64,000 nucleotides of DNA from QHXN01 sp040509515 (lineage in GTDB: Bacteria; Acidobacteriota; Blastocatellia; Pyrinomonadales; Pyrinomonadaceae): the NCBI GenBank assembly GCA_040509515.1, contig JBEVKV010000166.1:1-64000 (forward strand), read 5' to 3'. Position 1 is the first letter of the stretch, and every line of letters begins with the position of its first letter. A program made the position numbers and the translations under genes. Shown here piece by piece: positions 47,726 to 59,100 of the stretch. The notes beneath the pieces are model-generated. The model saw nothing but the letters and a program-made list of their open reading frames with translations. It ran no database searches and was not told where the DNA came from.

Positions 47726-50700
47726 ATGACCCAGACATCTGAAACGCTGGCGGACGTGCTGCGACGGCGGGCCGAGGGCCAGCCGGAGAGAGTCGCGTAC
47801 CGCTTTCTTTCGGACGGCGAGGCGGTCGCAGACTCGCTGACTTACGCCGGGCTGGACTTCAGGGCGCGCGTCATCGGGCAGTGTTTGCGCTCCGTCGTCG
47901 GCGCGGGCGAGCGCGTCCTGCTGCTCTACCCGCCGGGGCTCGAATACGTCGCCGCGTTCTTCGGGTGCCTCTACGCGGGGGCCGTGGCCGTGCCCGCGTA
48001 CCCGCCGCGCCTCAACCGTAACGCGCGCCGCCTGCAGTCCGTCGCCGCCGACGCGCAGGCCAGCGTCGCGCTCACCGCGCCGCAGAGTCTGAAGGCGGTC
48101 GAAGCACTCTTCGGCGCTCCGGGGCAGACGCCGCTCCGGCGCGTGATAGACACGACGACCCTGCCCGAGCAGTTGGCGCGTGACTGGAGTGAGCCGGACT
48201 CCGACCCCGAAGGGCTGGCCCTCATCCAGTACACCTCCGGCTCGACCGGCAACCCGCGCGGCGTGATGCTGAGTCACGCCAACCTTGTGCACAACTCGCG
48301 CCTCCTGCAAGGCGCTTTCGGTTACGACGAAGAGAGCCGGTGCGTGAGCTGGCTGCCGATGTATCACGACATGGGGCTCATCGGCGGCATCATGCAGCCG
48401 CTCTACGGCGGCTACAGTTGCACGCTGATGTCGCCGACGACTTTTCTACAGAGCCCGCTCCGCTGGCTCCGCGCCATCACGCGCGAGCGCGCGACCATCA
48501 GCGGCGGCCCCAACTTCGCCTACGACTTGTGCGTGCAGAAGAGCACGCCGGAGCAGCGCGCTGCGCTCGACCTCGGCAGTTGGGAGGTCGCCTTCAACGG
48601 CTCGGAGCCGATTCGTCACGAGACTCTGGAACGCTTCCGCGCGGCGTTCGAGCCTTCCGGCTTTCGCGCGCGGGCCTTCTTCCCATGCTACGGGCTGGCC
48701 GAGGCGACGCTGATCGTCTCGGGCGGGCCGAAAGGCTCCGGCCCCGTCGCGCGCGCCGTCAAAGCCGCGCCGCTCGAAAGGCACGAGTTCATCCCCGCCG
48801 GCGATGAAGAGGAGGACGCGCGCTCGCTCGTCGCGTCCGGCGCGTGTCTGCCCGGGCAGCAGGTGCGCATCGTCGAGCCGGAGACGCGCCGCCTCTGCGC
48901 GGGCGGAAGAGTCGGTGAGATTTGGGTCTCAGGCGGGAGCGTGGCGCAAGGGTACTGGAACAACGTGCCGGCCACGGAGCAGACGTTCCGGGCCGCACTG
49001 TCGGAGACGAACGAAGGCCCGTTCCTGCGGACGGGCGACCTCGGCGTCGTGCTCGACGGCGAGCTGTTCGTCACCGGCCGCCTCAAAGACCTCATCATCA
49101 TCCGCGGCCTCAACTACTACCCGCATGACATAGAGCGCACCGTCGAGAAATGCCACCCGTCTTTCCCCGCGCACGCGGGGGCCGCGTTCGCCGTCGAGCA
49201 GGACGGGGCCGAGCGTCTGGTCGTGGTGCAGGAGGTTCGACACCTCCCGCCGGACGCCGGCGAACTTTTCGCGAGCGTGCGCCGCGCCGTCGTCACGGAG
49301 CACGGCATCGAGCCGGCCGAGATCGTCTTCGCGCGTTACGGCGACGTGCCGAAAACGTCGAGCGGCAAGATTCAACGGCGGAGCTGTCGCGAAGCCTATC
49401 TGGCGGGCACGCTGCGCGTCGTCGGCGCGTGGCGCGGCGATGCGCCGGGCTCGCCGCCGCCGCCCGCGCCGCCGAAAGAGGAGCTTGACGGCGACGCGCT
49501 CGAAGGTTGGTTGAGGAGCACGCTGGCGGCGCTCGTCGGCGCGGGCGTCGCGGACTTTCCGGCTGAGTCCGAGGTGGGCTCCGCGGGGTTGGACTCGCTG
49601 AAAGCTGTGAGCCTCGTGCAACTGTTGGAGGCGGAGTTGGGCGTCCACCTGTCGCTCTCGAAAGTCATGCAGGGGATGACGCTCGAAGAGCTGGTGCGCG
49701 AGTGTCTGGCCCAGTTGCCGCAGGAGGCGGCGCGAAGCGCGGCCTCGCCCGCGGAGCCTCAGAGCCCTACGGCGCGCGAGGGCGAAACACCGCGCGACGG
49801 CGAGACGGCGAGCTATCCGCTCTCTTACGGGCAGCTCGGGTTCTGGTTCCTGCATCTGGCGTCGGCCGCCCTGTCGCCGGACAACATCCACATCGCCGCG
49901 CGCGTGCGCCAGCCGCTCGACGTTCGCGCGCTGCGCGCCTCCTTCGTCAAGCTGGTTCAGCGCCACGAGGCTTTGAGAACCGCTTACGCGGCGCGGCAGG
50001 GTTCCCCGTCTCAACACGCGCGGGCCGAGGCTTCTGACTTTTTTGAAGAAGTGGACGCGGGCGGCTGGGGCGCGGAGCAACTGCGCGAGCGGCTGGGGCG
50101 CGAGATTCATCACCGTTTCAATCTGGAAGCCGAGCCGCTCCTGCGCGTCCGGCTGTTTCGTCACGGGGCGACGGAGCACACGCTGCTGCTCGTTATTCAC
50201 CACAGCGTCGCGGACATGTGGTCGCTGGCGATCATCGCGCGCGAACTGGGCGTACTCTACGAGGCGGAGCAGCGCGCGGCGCACGCCGCGCTGCCGCCGC
50301 AAGGGGCGGGCTACAGAGATTTTGTGCGCTGGCAGAGGGAGCTAGTCGGCGGGCCGAGGGGCGAGGAGCTGTGGCGTTACTGGCAGGCGCAACTCTCCGG
50401 CGAGCCGCCGACGCTCAACCTGCCGATTGACCGCCCGCGCCCCGCGGTGCAGAGCTTCCGCGGCGCGACCGTCCGCGCCGCCGCGCCGCAAGCTCTCGCA
50501 AGCGGCCTCAAAGCACTCAGCGAAAAGAACGGGACGAGCCTGTACGTGACGTTGCTGGCGACCTTCCAACTCCTTCTGCATCGCTACACGGGGCAGGACG
50601 AGCAGTTCGTCGGCTCGCCGGTCACGGGACGTACGCGGGCCGGTTGGAACGACGTGGTCGGTTACTTCGTCAACGTCCTTCCGCTGCGCGCGCGCTTCGA

Positions 50701-53101
50701 CGGGCGGGCCTCTTTCGACGAGCTGCACAGGCAGTTGGGGCAGACGGTCTGGGACGCGCTGGAGCATCAGGATTACCCGTTCAACCTGCTGGTCGAGCGT
50801 CTGAACCCGAAGCGCGACCTGAGTCGCGCCCCGCTCGTGCAGGCCATGTTCGTCTTTCAGAACATTGAGCTTGAAGGCAACCGCGAGCTGGCCGGCTTTG
50901 CGCTGGGCGAAGAAGGGGCGCGGCTTGAGCTGGGCGGGCTGAGTCTGGAATCGGTATTCGTGGAGAAGCAGGCCACGCGCTTCGACCTCACGCTCTTCGT
51001 CGCGGACACGCCGCGCGGGTTGAGCTGCGCCGTCGAATACGACGCGGACATCTTCGAGCGCGCGAGCGTCGAGCGGCTGCACGCGCACTGGCTCAACCTG
51101 CTCGAAGCCGTCGTCCGCGACCCGGCGCAGTCTCTCCACACACTGCCCTTGCTCGGCGACTCCGAGCGACGCCAACTGCTCGTCGAGTGGAACGAGACAT
51201 CCGAGCCTCCGCCCGCTGTCCCGCTCGTCCACCGGCGGTTCAAAGAGCACGCGCGACTTCACCCGCAAGACCCGGCCGTGGTCTGCGGCGCGCGGACGTT
51301 TACGTACGGGCAGTTGCAGGGCATGGCTTTGAAGGTCGCGCGCCGCCTGCGACGCTGCGGCGTCGAGAGCGAGGCGCGCGTCGGCGTCATGATGCCGCGC
51401 GGCGCGTGGCTGGTGGCGGCGCTCCTCGGTGTGCTGGAGGCGGGCGCGGCCTACCTGCCGCTCGACGAACAGTACCCGGCCGAGCGCATCGAGTACATGC
51501 TGCGCGACGGCGGCGCGCGTGTGCTCGTGTGTGGGAGCGCGCAGGCCGAGAGGTGGCGTGGGAAGGTCGGGGAAGTGCTGGTGGTAGACGAGGAGGAGGA
51601 GCAGGACGCAGCCGGCGCGGGAGAAGAGGCGGGCGGCGCTGACGAAGAGTCGGACGTTTTAGATGAAGCGTCGGCGGCCGCGGCCGGCGGGCGGCTGGCT
51701 TACGTCATCTACACGTCGGGCTCGACGGGGCGACCGAAGGGCGTGGCGATTACGCACCGCAGCGCGGCGGTCTTCCTGCAATGGGCCGGGACGCGGTTCA
51801 CGCCGCGGCAGTTGGCCGGCACGCTCTTCTCGACCTCCATCTGCTTCGACCTGTCGGTGTTTGAAATCTTCGCGCCGCTGAGTTACGGCGGGAAGATTAT
51901 CGTGGCCGAGAACGCGCTCGAACTGCCGCGGCTGCCCGCCGCCGCGGAGGTCACGCTGCTCAACACGGTGCCCTCGGCGATGGCCGAACTGCTGCGTACG
52001 GGGGCGGTGCCCGCCGGCGTCGAGGTCGTCAACCTCGCGGGCGAGGCCCTGCCCGGAACCCTCGTCAGGCAGCTCTACCAACTGCCGGCGGTGCGACAGG
52101 TCTTCAACCTCTACGGCCCGACGGAAGACACCACCTACACCACTTGCGAAGCCGTGCCGCGCGAACTGGCGGGCAGCCCCGCCATCGGGCGGCCCGTCGC
52201 CGACACGCAGATCTATTTACTCAACGACGCGCTGCAACCTGTGCCGGTCGGGGTCGCCGGCGAGCTGTACATCGGCGGGTGCGGGCTCGCGCGCGGCTAC
52301 CTCAACCGGCCCGGGTTGACGGCCGAGAAGTTTGTGCCCGACCTCTTCAGCACGCGCGGCGGCGCGCGCCTGTACCGGACGGGCGACCTCGCGCGCTTCC
52401 TCGGCGACGGCCGCATCGAATACCTCGGGCGCATCGACCATCAGGTCAAGCTGCGCGGCTTCCGCATCGAGCTGGGCGAGGTCGAGGCCGCGCTGCTCGA
52501 ACATCCGGCGGTGAGGGCCGCGGCCGTCGAGGCGCGTGCGTTGGACGACCTTGAGAAGCGACTCGTCGCCTACCTCGTCCCGCGGGAGGGGCAGGAGCCT
52601 CCGGCGGCGGAGCTTCGCGCGCACCTGAAGACGAAGCTGCCGGAGCACATGCTGCCGCAGCACTACGTGTGGCTGCCGGAGCTTCCCCTGACGCCGAACG
52701 GGAAAGTCGACCGGCGCGCGCTGCCCGCGCCGCCGTCGCCGCACGCAGAGGGCGCGGCGGGAAATTACGTCGCGCCCAGAACCGCGACCGAAGAGTTGTT
52801 GGCCGGCATCTGGCGCGAGGTCTTGCGCGTCGAGCGGGTCGGCGTCGAGGACGACTTCTTCGAGTTGGGCGGGCACTCGCTGCTCGCCGCGCAGGTCGCT
52901 TCAAGAATCAGGGAGACGTGTCAGGTCGAGGTGCCCATCTTCCGCCTGTTCGAGTCGCCCACCATCGCGCGGCTGGCCGAAGTGGTTGACGAGCGGCGCG
53001 GGCGGAGCGCGCCCGCCGGCCCGGACGACATCAAGCCCGCCCCCAGAATTACGCGCCGCCTCAAGGTCACGCACGGCGCGGCCGGCGACCGCCCACTCTG
53101 A
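47726..53101 (+). CDS. FAAL-ACP-C-A-T lipopeptide initiation protein
   Basis: A 1791-residue loading protein. A fatty acyl-AMP ligase spans about 1-580, with YTSGSTGNPRGVM near 169 and LPMYHDMGLIGG near 210; a carrier domain follows with GLDSLKAVS near 621. The condensation domain (690-1140) has HHSVADMWS near 825, Met replacing the usual Gly. The adenylation domain (1168-1655) gives pocket code DLFNNALTY, a good match to Ala, and has an acidic low-complexity insert of about 35 residues before motif A3 (1329). T is near 1715. FAAL enzymes activate free fatty acids as acyl-AMP and load them on the adjacent ACP, so the product starts as an N-acylated Ala-like residue. I chose ATG 47726, five bases after the thioesterase stop; an in-frame upstream ATG lies inside the thioesterase gene and gives no homologous sequence. 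Confidence 0.94.
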   Translation: MTQTSETLADVLRRRAEGQPERVAYRFLSDGEAVADSLTYAGLDFRARVIGQCLRSVVGAGERVLLLYPPGLEYVAAFFGCLYAGAVAVPAYPPRLNRNARRLQSVAADAQASVALTAPQSLKAVEALFGAPGQTPLRRVIDTTTLPEQLARDWSEPDSDPEGLALIQYTSGSTGNPRGVMLSHANLVHNSRLLQGAFGYDEESRCVSWLPMYHDMGLIGGIMQPLYGGYSCTLMSPTTFLQSPLRWLRAITRERATISGGPNFAYDLCVQKSTPEQRAALDLGSWEVAFNGSEPIRHETLERFRAAFEPSGFRARAFFPCYGLAEATLIVSGGPKGSGPVARAVKAAPLERHEFIPAGDEEEDARSLVASGACLPGQQVRIVEPETRRLCAGGRVGEIWVSGGSVAQGYWNNVPATEQTFRAALSETNEGPFLRTGDLGVVLDGELFVTGRLKDLIIIRGLNYYPHDIERTVEKCHPSFPAHAGAAFAVEQDGAERLVVVQEVRHLPPDAGELFASVRRAVVTEHGIEPAEIVFARYGDVPKTSSGKIQRRSCREAYLAGTLRVVGAWRGDAPGSPPPPAPPKEELDGDALEGWLRSTLAALVGAGVADFPAESEVGSAGLDSLKAVSLVQLLEAELGVHLSLSKVMQGMTLEELVRECLAQLPQEAARSAASPAEPQSPTAREGETPRDGETASYPLSYGQLGFWFLHLASAALSPDNIHIAARVRQPLDVRALRASFVKLVQRHEALRTAYAARQGSPSQHARAEASDFFEEVDAGGWGAEQLRERLGREIHHRFNLEAEPLLRVRLFRHGATEHTLLLVIHHSVADMWSLAIIARELGVLYEAEQRAAHAALPPQGAGYRDFVRWQRELVGGPRGEELWRYWQAQLSGEPPTLNLPIDRPRPAVQSFRGATVRAAAPQALASGLKALSEKNGTSLYVTLLATFQLLLHRYTGQDEQFVGSPVTGRTRAGWNDVVGYFVNVLPLRARFDGRASFDELHRQLGQTVWDALEHQDYPFNLLVERLNPKRDLSRAPLVQAMFVFQNIELEGNRELAGFALGEEGARLELGGLSLESVFVEKQATRFDLTLFVADTPRGLSCAVEYDADIFERASVERLHAHWLNLLEAVVRDPAQSLHTLPLLGDSERRQLLVEWNETSEPPPAVPLVHRRFKEHARLHPQDPAVVCGARTFTYGQLQGMALKVARRLRRCGVESEARVGVMMPRGAWLVAALLGVLEAGAAYLPLDEQYPAERIEYMLRDGGARVLVCGSAQAERWRGKVGEVLVVDEEEEQDAAGAGEEAGGADEESDVLDEASAAAAGGRLAYVIYTSGSTGRPKGVAITHRSAAVFLQWAGTRFTPRQLAGTLFSTSICFDLSVFEIFAPLSYGGKIIVAENALELPRLPAAAEVTLLNTVPSAMAELLRTGAVPAGVEVVNLAGEALPGTLVRQLYQLPAVRQVFNLYGPTEDTTYTTCEAVPRELAGSPAIGRPVADTQIYLLNDALQPVPVGVAGELYIGGCGLARGYLNRPGLTAEKFVPDLFSTRGGARLYRTGDLARFLGDGRIEYLGRIDHQVKLRGFRIELGEVEAALLEHPAVRAAAVEARALDDLEKRLVAYLVPREGQEPPAAELRAHLKTKLPEHMLPQHYVWLPELPLTPNGKVDRRALPAPPSPHAEGAAGNYVAPRTATEELLAGIWREVLRVERVGVEDDFFELGGHSLLAAQVASRIRETCQVEVPIFRLFESPTIARLAEVVDERRGRSAPAGPDDIKPAPRITRRLKVTHGAAGDRPL
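51440..51515 (+). repeat. 76-base identical A-domain block, copy 1
   Basis: Identical by eye to 54825-54900 in the first adenylation domain of the next NRPS. It covers the segment encoding AYLPLDEQYPAERIEYMLRD, upstream of the substrate pocket, while the pocket codes differ (Ala-like and Leu-like). Confidence 0.85.
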
Positions 53102-53150
53102 TTTTACGGACGAGGGCAGACCGAAGCGCCGCCCCGCACACATCTCGCTC

Positions 53151-56100
53151 ATGTCAAAATCAACGAACGCCCCAGAGGTCTTGAACGAACTGCCCGCGGC
53201 GACCGCGGCCGACGTGGAAGCCTACGTCTTCCCGCTCTCTTTCGCGCAGCAGCGCCTCTGGTTTCTGCACCAACTCGCGCCGCACAGCCACCAGTACAAC
53301 CTGACGGGCGCGCTGCTCCTGAGCGGGCCGCTCAAGGTCGAGGCGCTGGCCGACAGCTTTAACGAAATCGTCCGGCGGCACGAGACGTTGCGCACGGCCT
53401 TCGCGCTCGTCGACGGCGAGCCGATGCAGGTCATCGCGCCGCACGCCGCCGTCGAACTCGAAGTCGTTAGCCCCGAGGCGTCGGGAGCGCGCGGCGTTGA
53501 CGACGCCGAGGTCGGCCGCTGGATCGCGGAGGCGTCGCGGCGGCCCTTCGTCTTATCGCAGTCCCCGCTCCTGCGCGTCGCGCTGCGGCGTCTGGACGCC
53601 GACGAGCACCTGCTGCTGGTGACGATGCACCACCTCGTTTCCGACGCGTGGTCTATCGCCGTGCTGGTGCGCGAGCTGACCGCGCTGTACGCGGCCTTCA
53701 GCTCCTCCGAGCCGTCGCCGCTCGCGGAGCTGCCGATTCAGTACGCGGACTTCACACTCTGGCAGAAGGAGTGGGTGGAGAGCGGCGCGCCCGCCGAATC
53801 GCTCGCGTACTGGCGGCGGCAGTTGTCCGGCCGCCTGCCGACCCTGAGCCTGCACGCGGACAGGCCCCGGCCGCCCGTCCAGACTTTCGAGGGCGCGAGA
53901 CTCAACTTTGAGTTGACGAAGGACTTTGTCGCGGAGCTGAGCGAGTTGGGCCGGCGCGAGGGCGCAACCCTCTCGATGACTTTCCTCACGGCCTTCCTCG
54001 TCCTGCTCCACCGCTACACGGGCGAGGAGGATTTGCTCGTCGGCCTGCCCGTCGCCAACCGCCAGCGGACGGACATTGAAAATCTCATCGGCTTCTTCGT
54101 CAACCTGCTGCCGCTACGCGCAGACCTCTCGGGCGACCCTTCGTTCGAGGTGCTGTTGCGGCGCGTGAAGCAGCTTTCGCTGGAGGCGTACGAGCATCAG
54201 AGCCTGCCGGTCGAGAAGCTGATCGAAGACCTGCCCGCGGGCCGGAGTCCCGGCCGCACGCAACTGTTTCAGGTGGTCTTCGATCTTCACGAGGCGCTGA
54301 CGGAAGAGCTGCGTCTGCCGGGCATCGGCGTGCGCCAACTGGAGGTCGATAACGGGACGGCGAAATTCGACCTCGCGCTCTCGCTCGAACGCAGGGCCGA
54401 GGGCGTCGGCGGGTATTTCGAGTACAGCACGGATGTCTTCGAGCGCGAGGGCGTCGAAAGGATGCACGCCCACTGGCGCACGCTGCTCGCGTCCGTGCTC
54501 CGCGACCCCGCGCTGACGGTCTCGCGACTGCCGCTGCTGAGCGACGCGGAGCGACGCCAACTGCTCGTCGAGTGGAATCAGACCGCGCGCCCCGTGCCCG
54601 CCGGCGCGCTCGTCCCGCAACTCTTCGAGGAGACTGCCCGCCGGCATCCGGACAGGCCGGCGCTCGTCTGGGGCGCGCAGACGGTGAGCTACGGCCAGTT
54701 GCGCGAGATGGCGACGAAGGTCGCGCGTCGGCTGCGACGTTGCGGCGTCGGGGCGGAGGCGCTGGTCGGCGTGATGCTCGGGCGCGGGCCGGAGCTGGTG
54801 GCGGCGCTCCTCGGCGTGTTGAAAGCGGGCGCGGCCTACCTGCCGCTCGACGAACAGTACCCGGCCGAGCGCATCGAGTACATGCTGCGCGACGGCGGCG
54901 TGCAGGTGCTCATCTGCGAGGAGGAGGCGGCCGCGAGTTGGAGAGGCAAGGTCGGCGAAGTGTTGACGCCGGCGGAGGCATTTGAAGAGGTCGCCGGTGA
55001 AGCCGAGGGGCAGGGGACAGAGGGCGAAGTCGAGAAGATAGAAGGCGAGCGGTTGGCGTACGTCATCTACACCTCGGGCTCGACGGGGCGGCCGAAGGGC
55101 GTCGCCGTCCAACACGCTTCGCTGGCGAATCTCGTCCGCTGGCATCAGCAGACCTACGAGGTCGGGCCGGCGGATCGCGCGACGCTGCTCGCCGGGCTCT
55201 CGTTCGACGCCGCCGTCTGGGAGTTGTGGCCTTACCTCACGGCCGGCGCGAGCCTCTACGTCCCCGCCGACGAAGAGACGCGCATCTCTCCGGCGCAACT
55301 GAAACGGTGGCTCGTCGAAAACGAAATCAACCTCAGCTTCGTGACGACGCCGCTGGCCGAGCAACTTATCGCGGGCGAGTGGCCCGCCGCGGGAAACTCT
55401 CTGCGCGCTCTGTTGACCGGCGGCGACCGTCTGACCCGTCACCCGTCGCGCGGCTTTAGCGTCCCCCTCGTCAACCATTACGGGCCGACGGAGTCCACGG
55501 TCGTCGCCACGGCCGGGCCCGTCCCCCTCGCCGGCGCGGAAGAGGGACTGCCCTCCATCGGGCGACCCATCGCCAACACACAGATTTACGTCCTCGACCG
55601 AAAGATGAACCCGACGCCGGTGGGCGTGACGGGCGAGTTGTACGTGGGCGGGGCGGGGCTGGCGCGCGGCTACTGGATGCGGCCGGGGCTGACGGCGGCG
55701 AGCTTCGTGCCCGACCCGTTCTCGGGCGAGCCGGGTGCGCGACTCTACCGGACGGGTGATTTGGCGAGGTACCGGCGCGGCGGGGAGTTGGAGTACGCGG
55801 GGCGTGGCGACCGACAAGTGAAGGTGCGCGGGCACCGGATAGAGTTGGGAGAGGTCGAGCGGGTGCTGGAAGAGCGGGAGGGCGTGGCGACGGCGGCGGT
55901 GGTGGCGCGGCGCGGGGAAGCGGGCGACGTGCGGCTCGTCGCCTTCGTCGTGCGCGAGCCGGGCGCGGGCGACGGCGCGGGTGCCGGCTCGTGGGATGAG
56001 TACGTCCGCGCGCGCCTGCCGGAGGCGATGAGGCCGTGGGTGGTGCGGGAGCTGAGTGAGTTACCGCTGACGGCCAACGGCAAGGTGGACAGGGAGGAGC

Positions 56101-59100
56101 TTGAGCGCCGCGCACTCGCGGAGCGGCGTGACGAGGCGGAGGCGGGAGCCACGAGGGCGCGCACGACTCTCGAAGAGTTGCTCGTCGGAATCTGGGAGGA
56201 AGTCTTGGGCGTGGCGGGCGTCGGCGTGCACGACGACTTCTTCGCGCTCGGCGGCCACTCGCTGCTGGCGACGCAGGCCGTCTCGCGCGTCTCGAAGGCG
56301 TTGCAGGCGGAGCTGCCTTTACGCGCGCTGTTTGAAGCGCCCACGGTCGCGGCTCTGGCCGAGCGCATCAATCTGGCGCGCGCCGGCGCGCAGCCTGTCA
56401 CCAAGCCCATCGCCGCCGCCGACAGAAGCCGGAGCCTGCCGGTCTCGTTCGCGCAGCACAGGCTTTGGTTTCTGGAGTTGTTCCAGCCGGGGAGCAGTCT
56501 GTTCCACATGCCCGCGGCGCTGCGACTGGAAGGTCGCCTCGATGTCGAGGCGCTCCGCGAGAGCCTGAATCTGGCGCTGCGCCGTCACGAGATTCTGAGC
56601 GCGAAGTTCGCCGTCGAGGACGGGCAGCCGGTGATGCTGCTGCCGCCCGCGCCGCTCGAATTGTCGCTGCCCATCGTCGAACTCGAAAGCCTGCCGCCCG
56701 CGGAGCAGGAGGCGGAAGTCAGGCGGCTGGCGACGGAAGAGGCGCACACGGGGTTCGATCTGGTGCAGGGCCCGCTCATCCGCGCGCGGCTGCTCAGGCT
56801 GCGCGAAGACTCCCATGTGCTGCTCATCACGATTCATCACATCGTGACCGACGGCTGGTCGATGAACGTCCTGACCGAAGAGGTCGGAGCCGGTTACGCG
56901 GCGCTCGCCGCCGGCCGCCGGCCTTCGTTGCCGCCGCTGCCGATTCAGTACGTCGATTACGCCGCGTGGCAGAGAGAGGTCATGCGCGGAGAGTTCCTTG
57001 AGCACCTGCTCGGCTACTGGCGCGGGCGTCTGGCGGGCGAGCTGCCCGTGCTCGACCTGCCGCTGGACTTCACGCGCCCGGTGGTTCAGACCTTCAACGG
57101 CGCGCGCGCGCCGCTGGCGATTTCGGCGGACTTCACGCGCGAGATGCGGGGCTTCGCACGGCGCGAGGGCGCGACGCTCTACATGATCCTGCTCGCCGCG
57201 TGGCAGACCCTCCTGCACCGTTACACCGGACAGGCGGACGTTCTCACGGGCACGCTGATCGCCAACCGCCACCGTCTGGAGACGGAGTCCATCATCGGGT
57301 GCCTGATTAACGCGCTGCCGATTCGCACAGACCTCTCGGCCGACCCGTCGTTCGAGCAACTGCTCGAACAGGTGCGCCGCGTCTCGCTTGAGGCTTACGA
57401 GCATCAGGACTTGCCCTTCGAGATGCTCGTCGAAGACTTGCAGCTTGAGCGGAATCTGAGCCGCCCGCCGCTGATTCAGGTGATGTTCGGCTTCGAGAAC
57501 ATCGGCCTCGAAGAGTTGCAACTGTCCGGCGTGCAACTGACGCCGGTTCCGGTCGAGACCGACGCCGTCGCGTACGACCTGACGCTGACGCTCGCGGAGA
57601 AGGGAGGGCGACTAATCGGCGCGCTCGAATACAACACAGACCTCTTCACGCGCGCCACGGCCGAGCGCATGGCCGGCCACTTCATCACGCTGCTGGAAGC
57701 GGCCGTGCGCGACCCTTCGCAGAGAGTCTCGCGCCTCCCGCTGCTGACCGCGGCCGAGCAATCCCAACTGCTGGACGAGTGGAACCGGACGGCGCGCGAT
57801 TACCCGCTTGAGTTCTGCTTCCATCAACTGTTCGAGCGGCAGGCGGCCGCGACCCCCGACGCCGTGGCCGTGCGGACGGATGAGACTCGCCTGTCGTACG
57901 CGGAACTGAACTCGGCCGCCGACCGCGCGGCCGGCGCGTTGCGCGCGCAGGGCGTCGGCGCGGACGAGGTCGTCGTCCTGCTGGCGGAGCGCGGGGCCGA
58001 CTTCCTCATCGCCATGCTGGCGCTCTTCAAGGCCGGCGGCGCATACCTGCCTTTAGACCCGCGGTATCCGGCGCAGCGCCTCGCCCAAATCATCGCCCGC
58101 AGCGGCAGCCGTCTGGCCGTGGCCGCCGGGAAATTAGCGCCGCAGCTTGAGGAGGCGTTGCGCGCCGTGCCCGAACAGTCGCGCCCGCGGACTCTGCTGA
58201 TTGAAGACTTGCTGGCCGCGCCCACCGAGAATGCGCCCGCCGAGAATGCGCCGACGCGCAGCGGCCCGCGCAACCTCGCTTACGTGCTCTTCACCTCCGG
58301 CTCGACGGGCGTGCCGAAGGGGGCCATGATTGAGCAGCGCGGCATGGTCAATCACCTCCTCGCCAAAGTGTCTGACCTCGACCTCAGTCCCGACGACATC
58401 GTCGTGCAGAACGCCTCGCAGTGCTTCGACATCTCAGTCTGGCAGTTCCTCTCGGCGCTGCTCGTCGGGGGCTCGGTGCGCATCGTCAACGACGAGGTGA
58501 AGCACGACCCGCTGGGGCTGCTCGCGCTGTGCGAGCGCGAGGGCGTGTCCGTGCTCGAAGTCGTGCCGTCGCTGTTGCAGGCGATGCTGGAAGAGGTGTC
58601 GAGCAGCGGGCAGACGCCGCCGCGTCTCGCGTCGCTGCGCTGGATGATCGTGACCGGCGAGGCGCTGCCGCCGCCGCTCGCGCGCAGGTGGCACGCGCTC
58701 TACCCCGGCATCCCGCTGCTCAACGCCTACGGCCCGACCGAGTGCTCGGACGACGTGACGCACCACGCCCTGACCGCCCCGCCCGAAGAGCATGTGTTGG
58801 AGATGCCCATCGGGCGGCCCATCGCCAACACGCGACTCTACGTGCTGGACAAGCATCTGCGCCCCGTCCCCGTCGGCGTGCCCGGCGAGTTGTACGTCGG
58901 CGGCGCGGGCGTCGGGCGCGGGTATCTGGGCTCGCCGGGGCGGACGGCGGAAGTCTTCATCCCCGACCCGCTCGGAGACGAGCCCGGCGCGGTCTTGTAC
59001 AAGACCGGCGACCTCGTTTCGTACCTGCCCGGCGGCGAGCTGCGCTTTCTGGGGCGCGTCGATCATCAGGTGAAGATTCGCGGCTTCCGCATCGAGCTGG

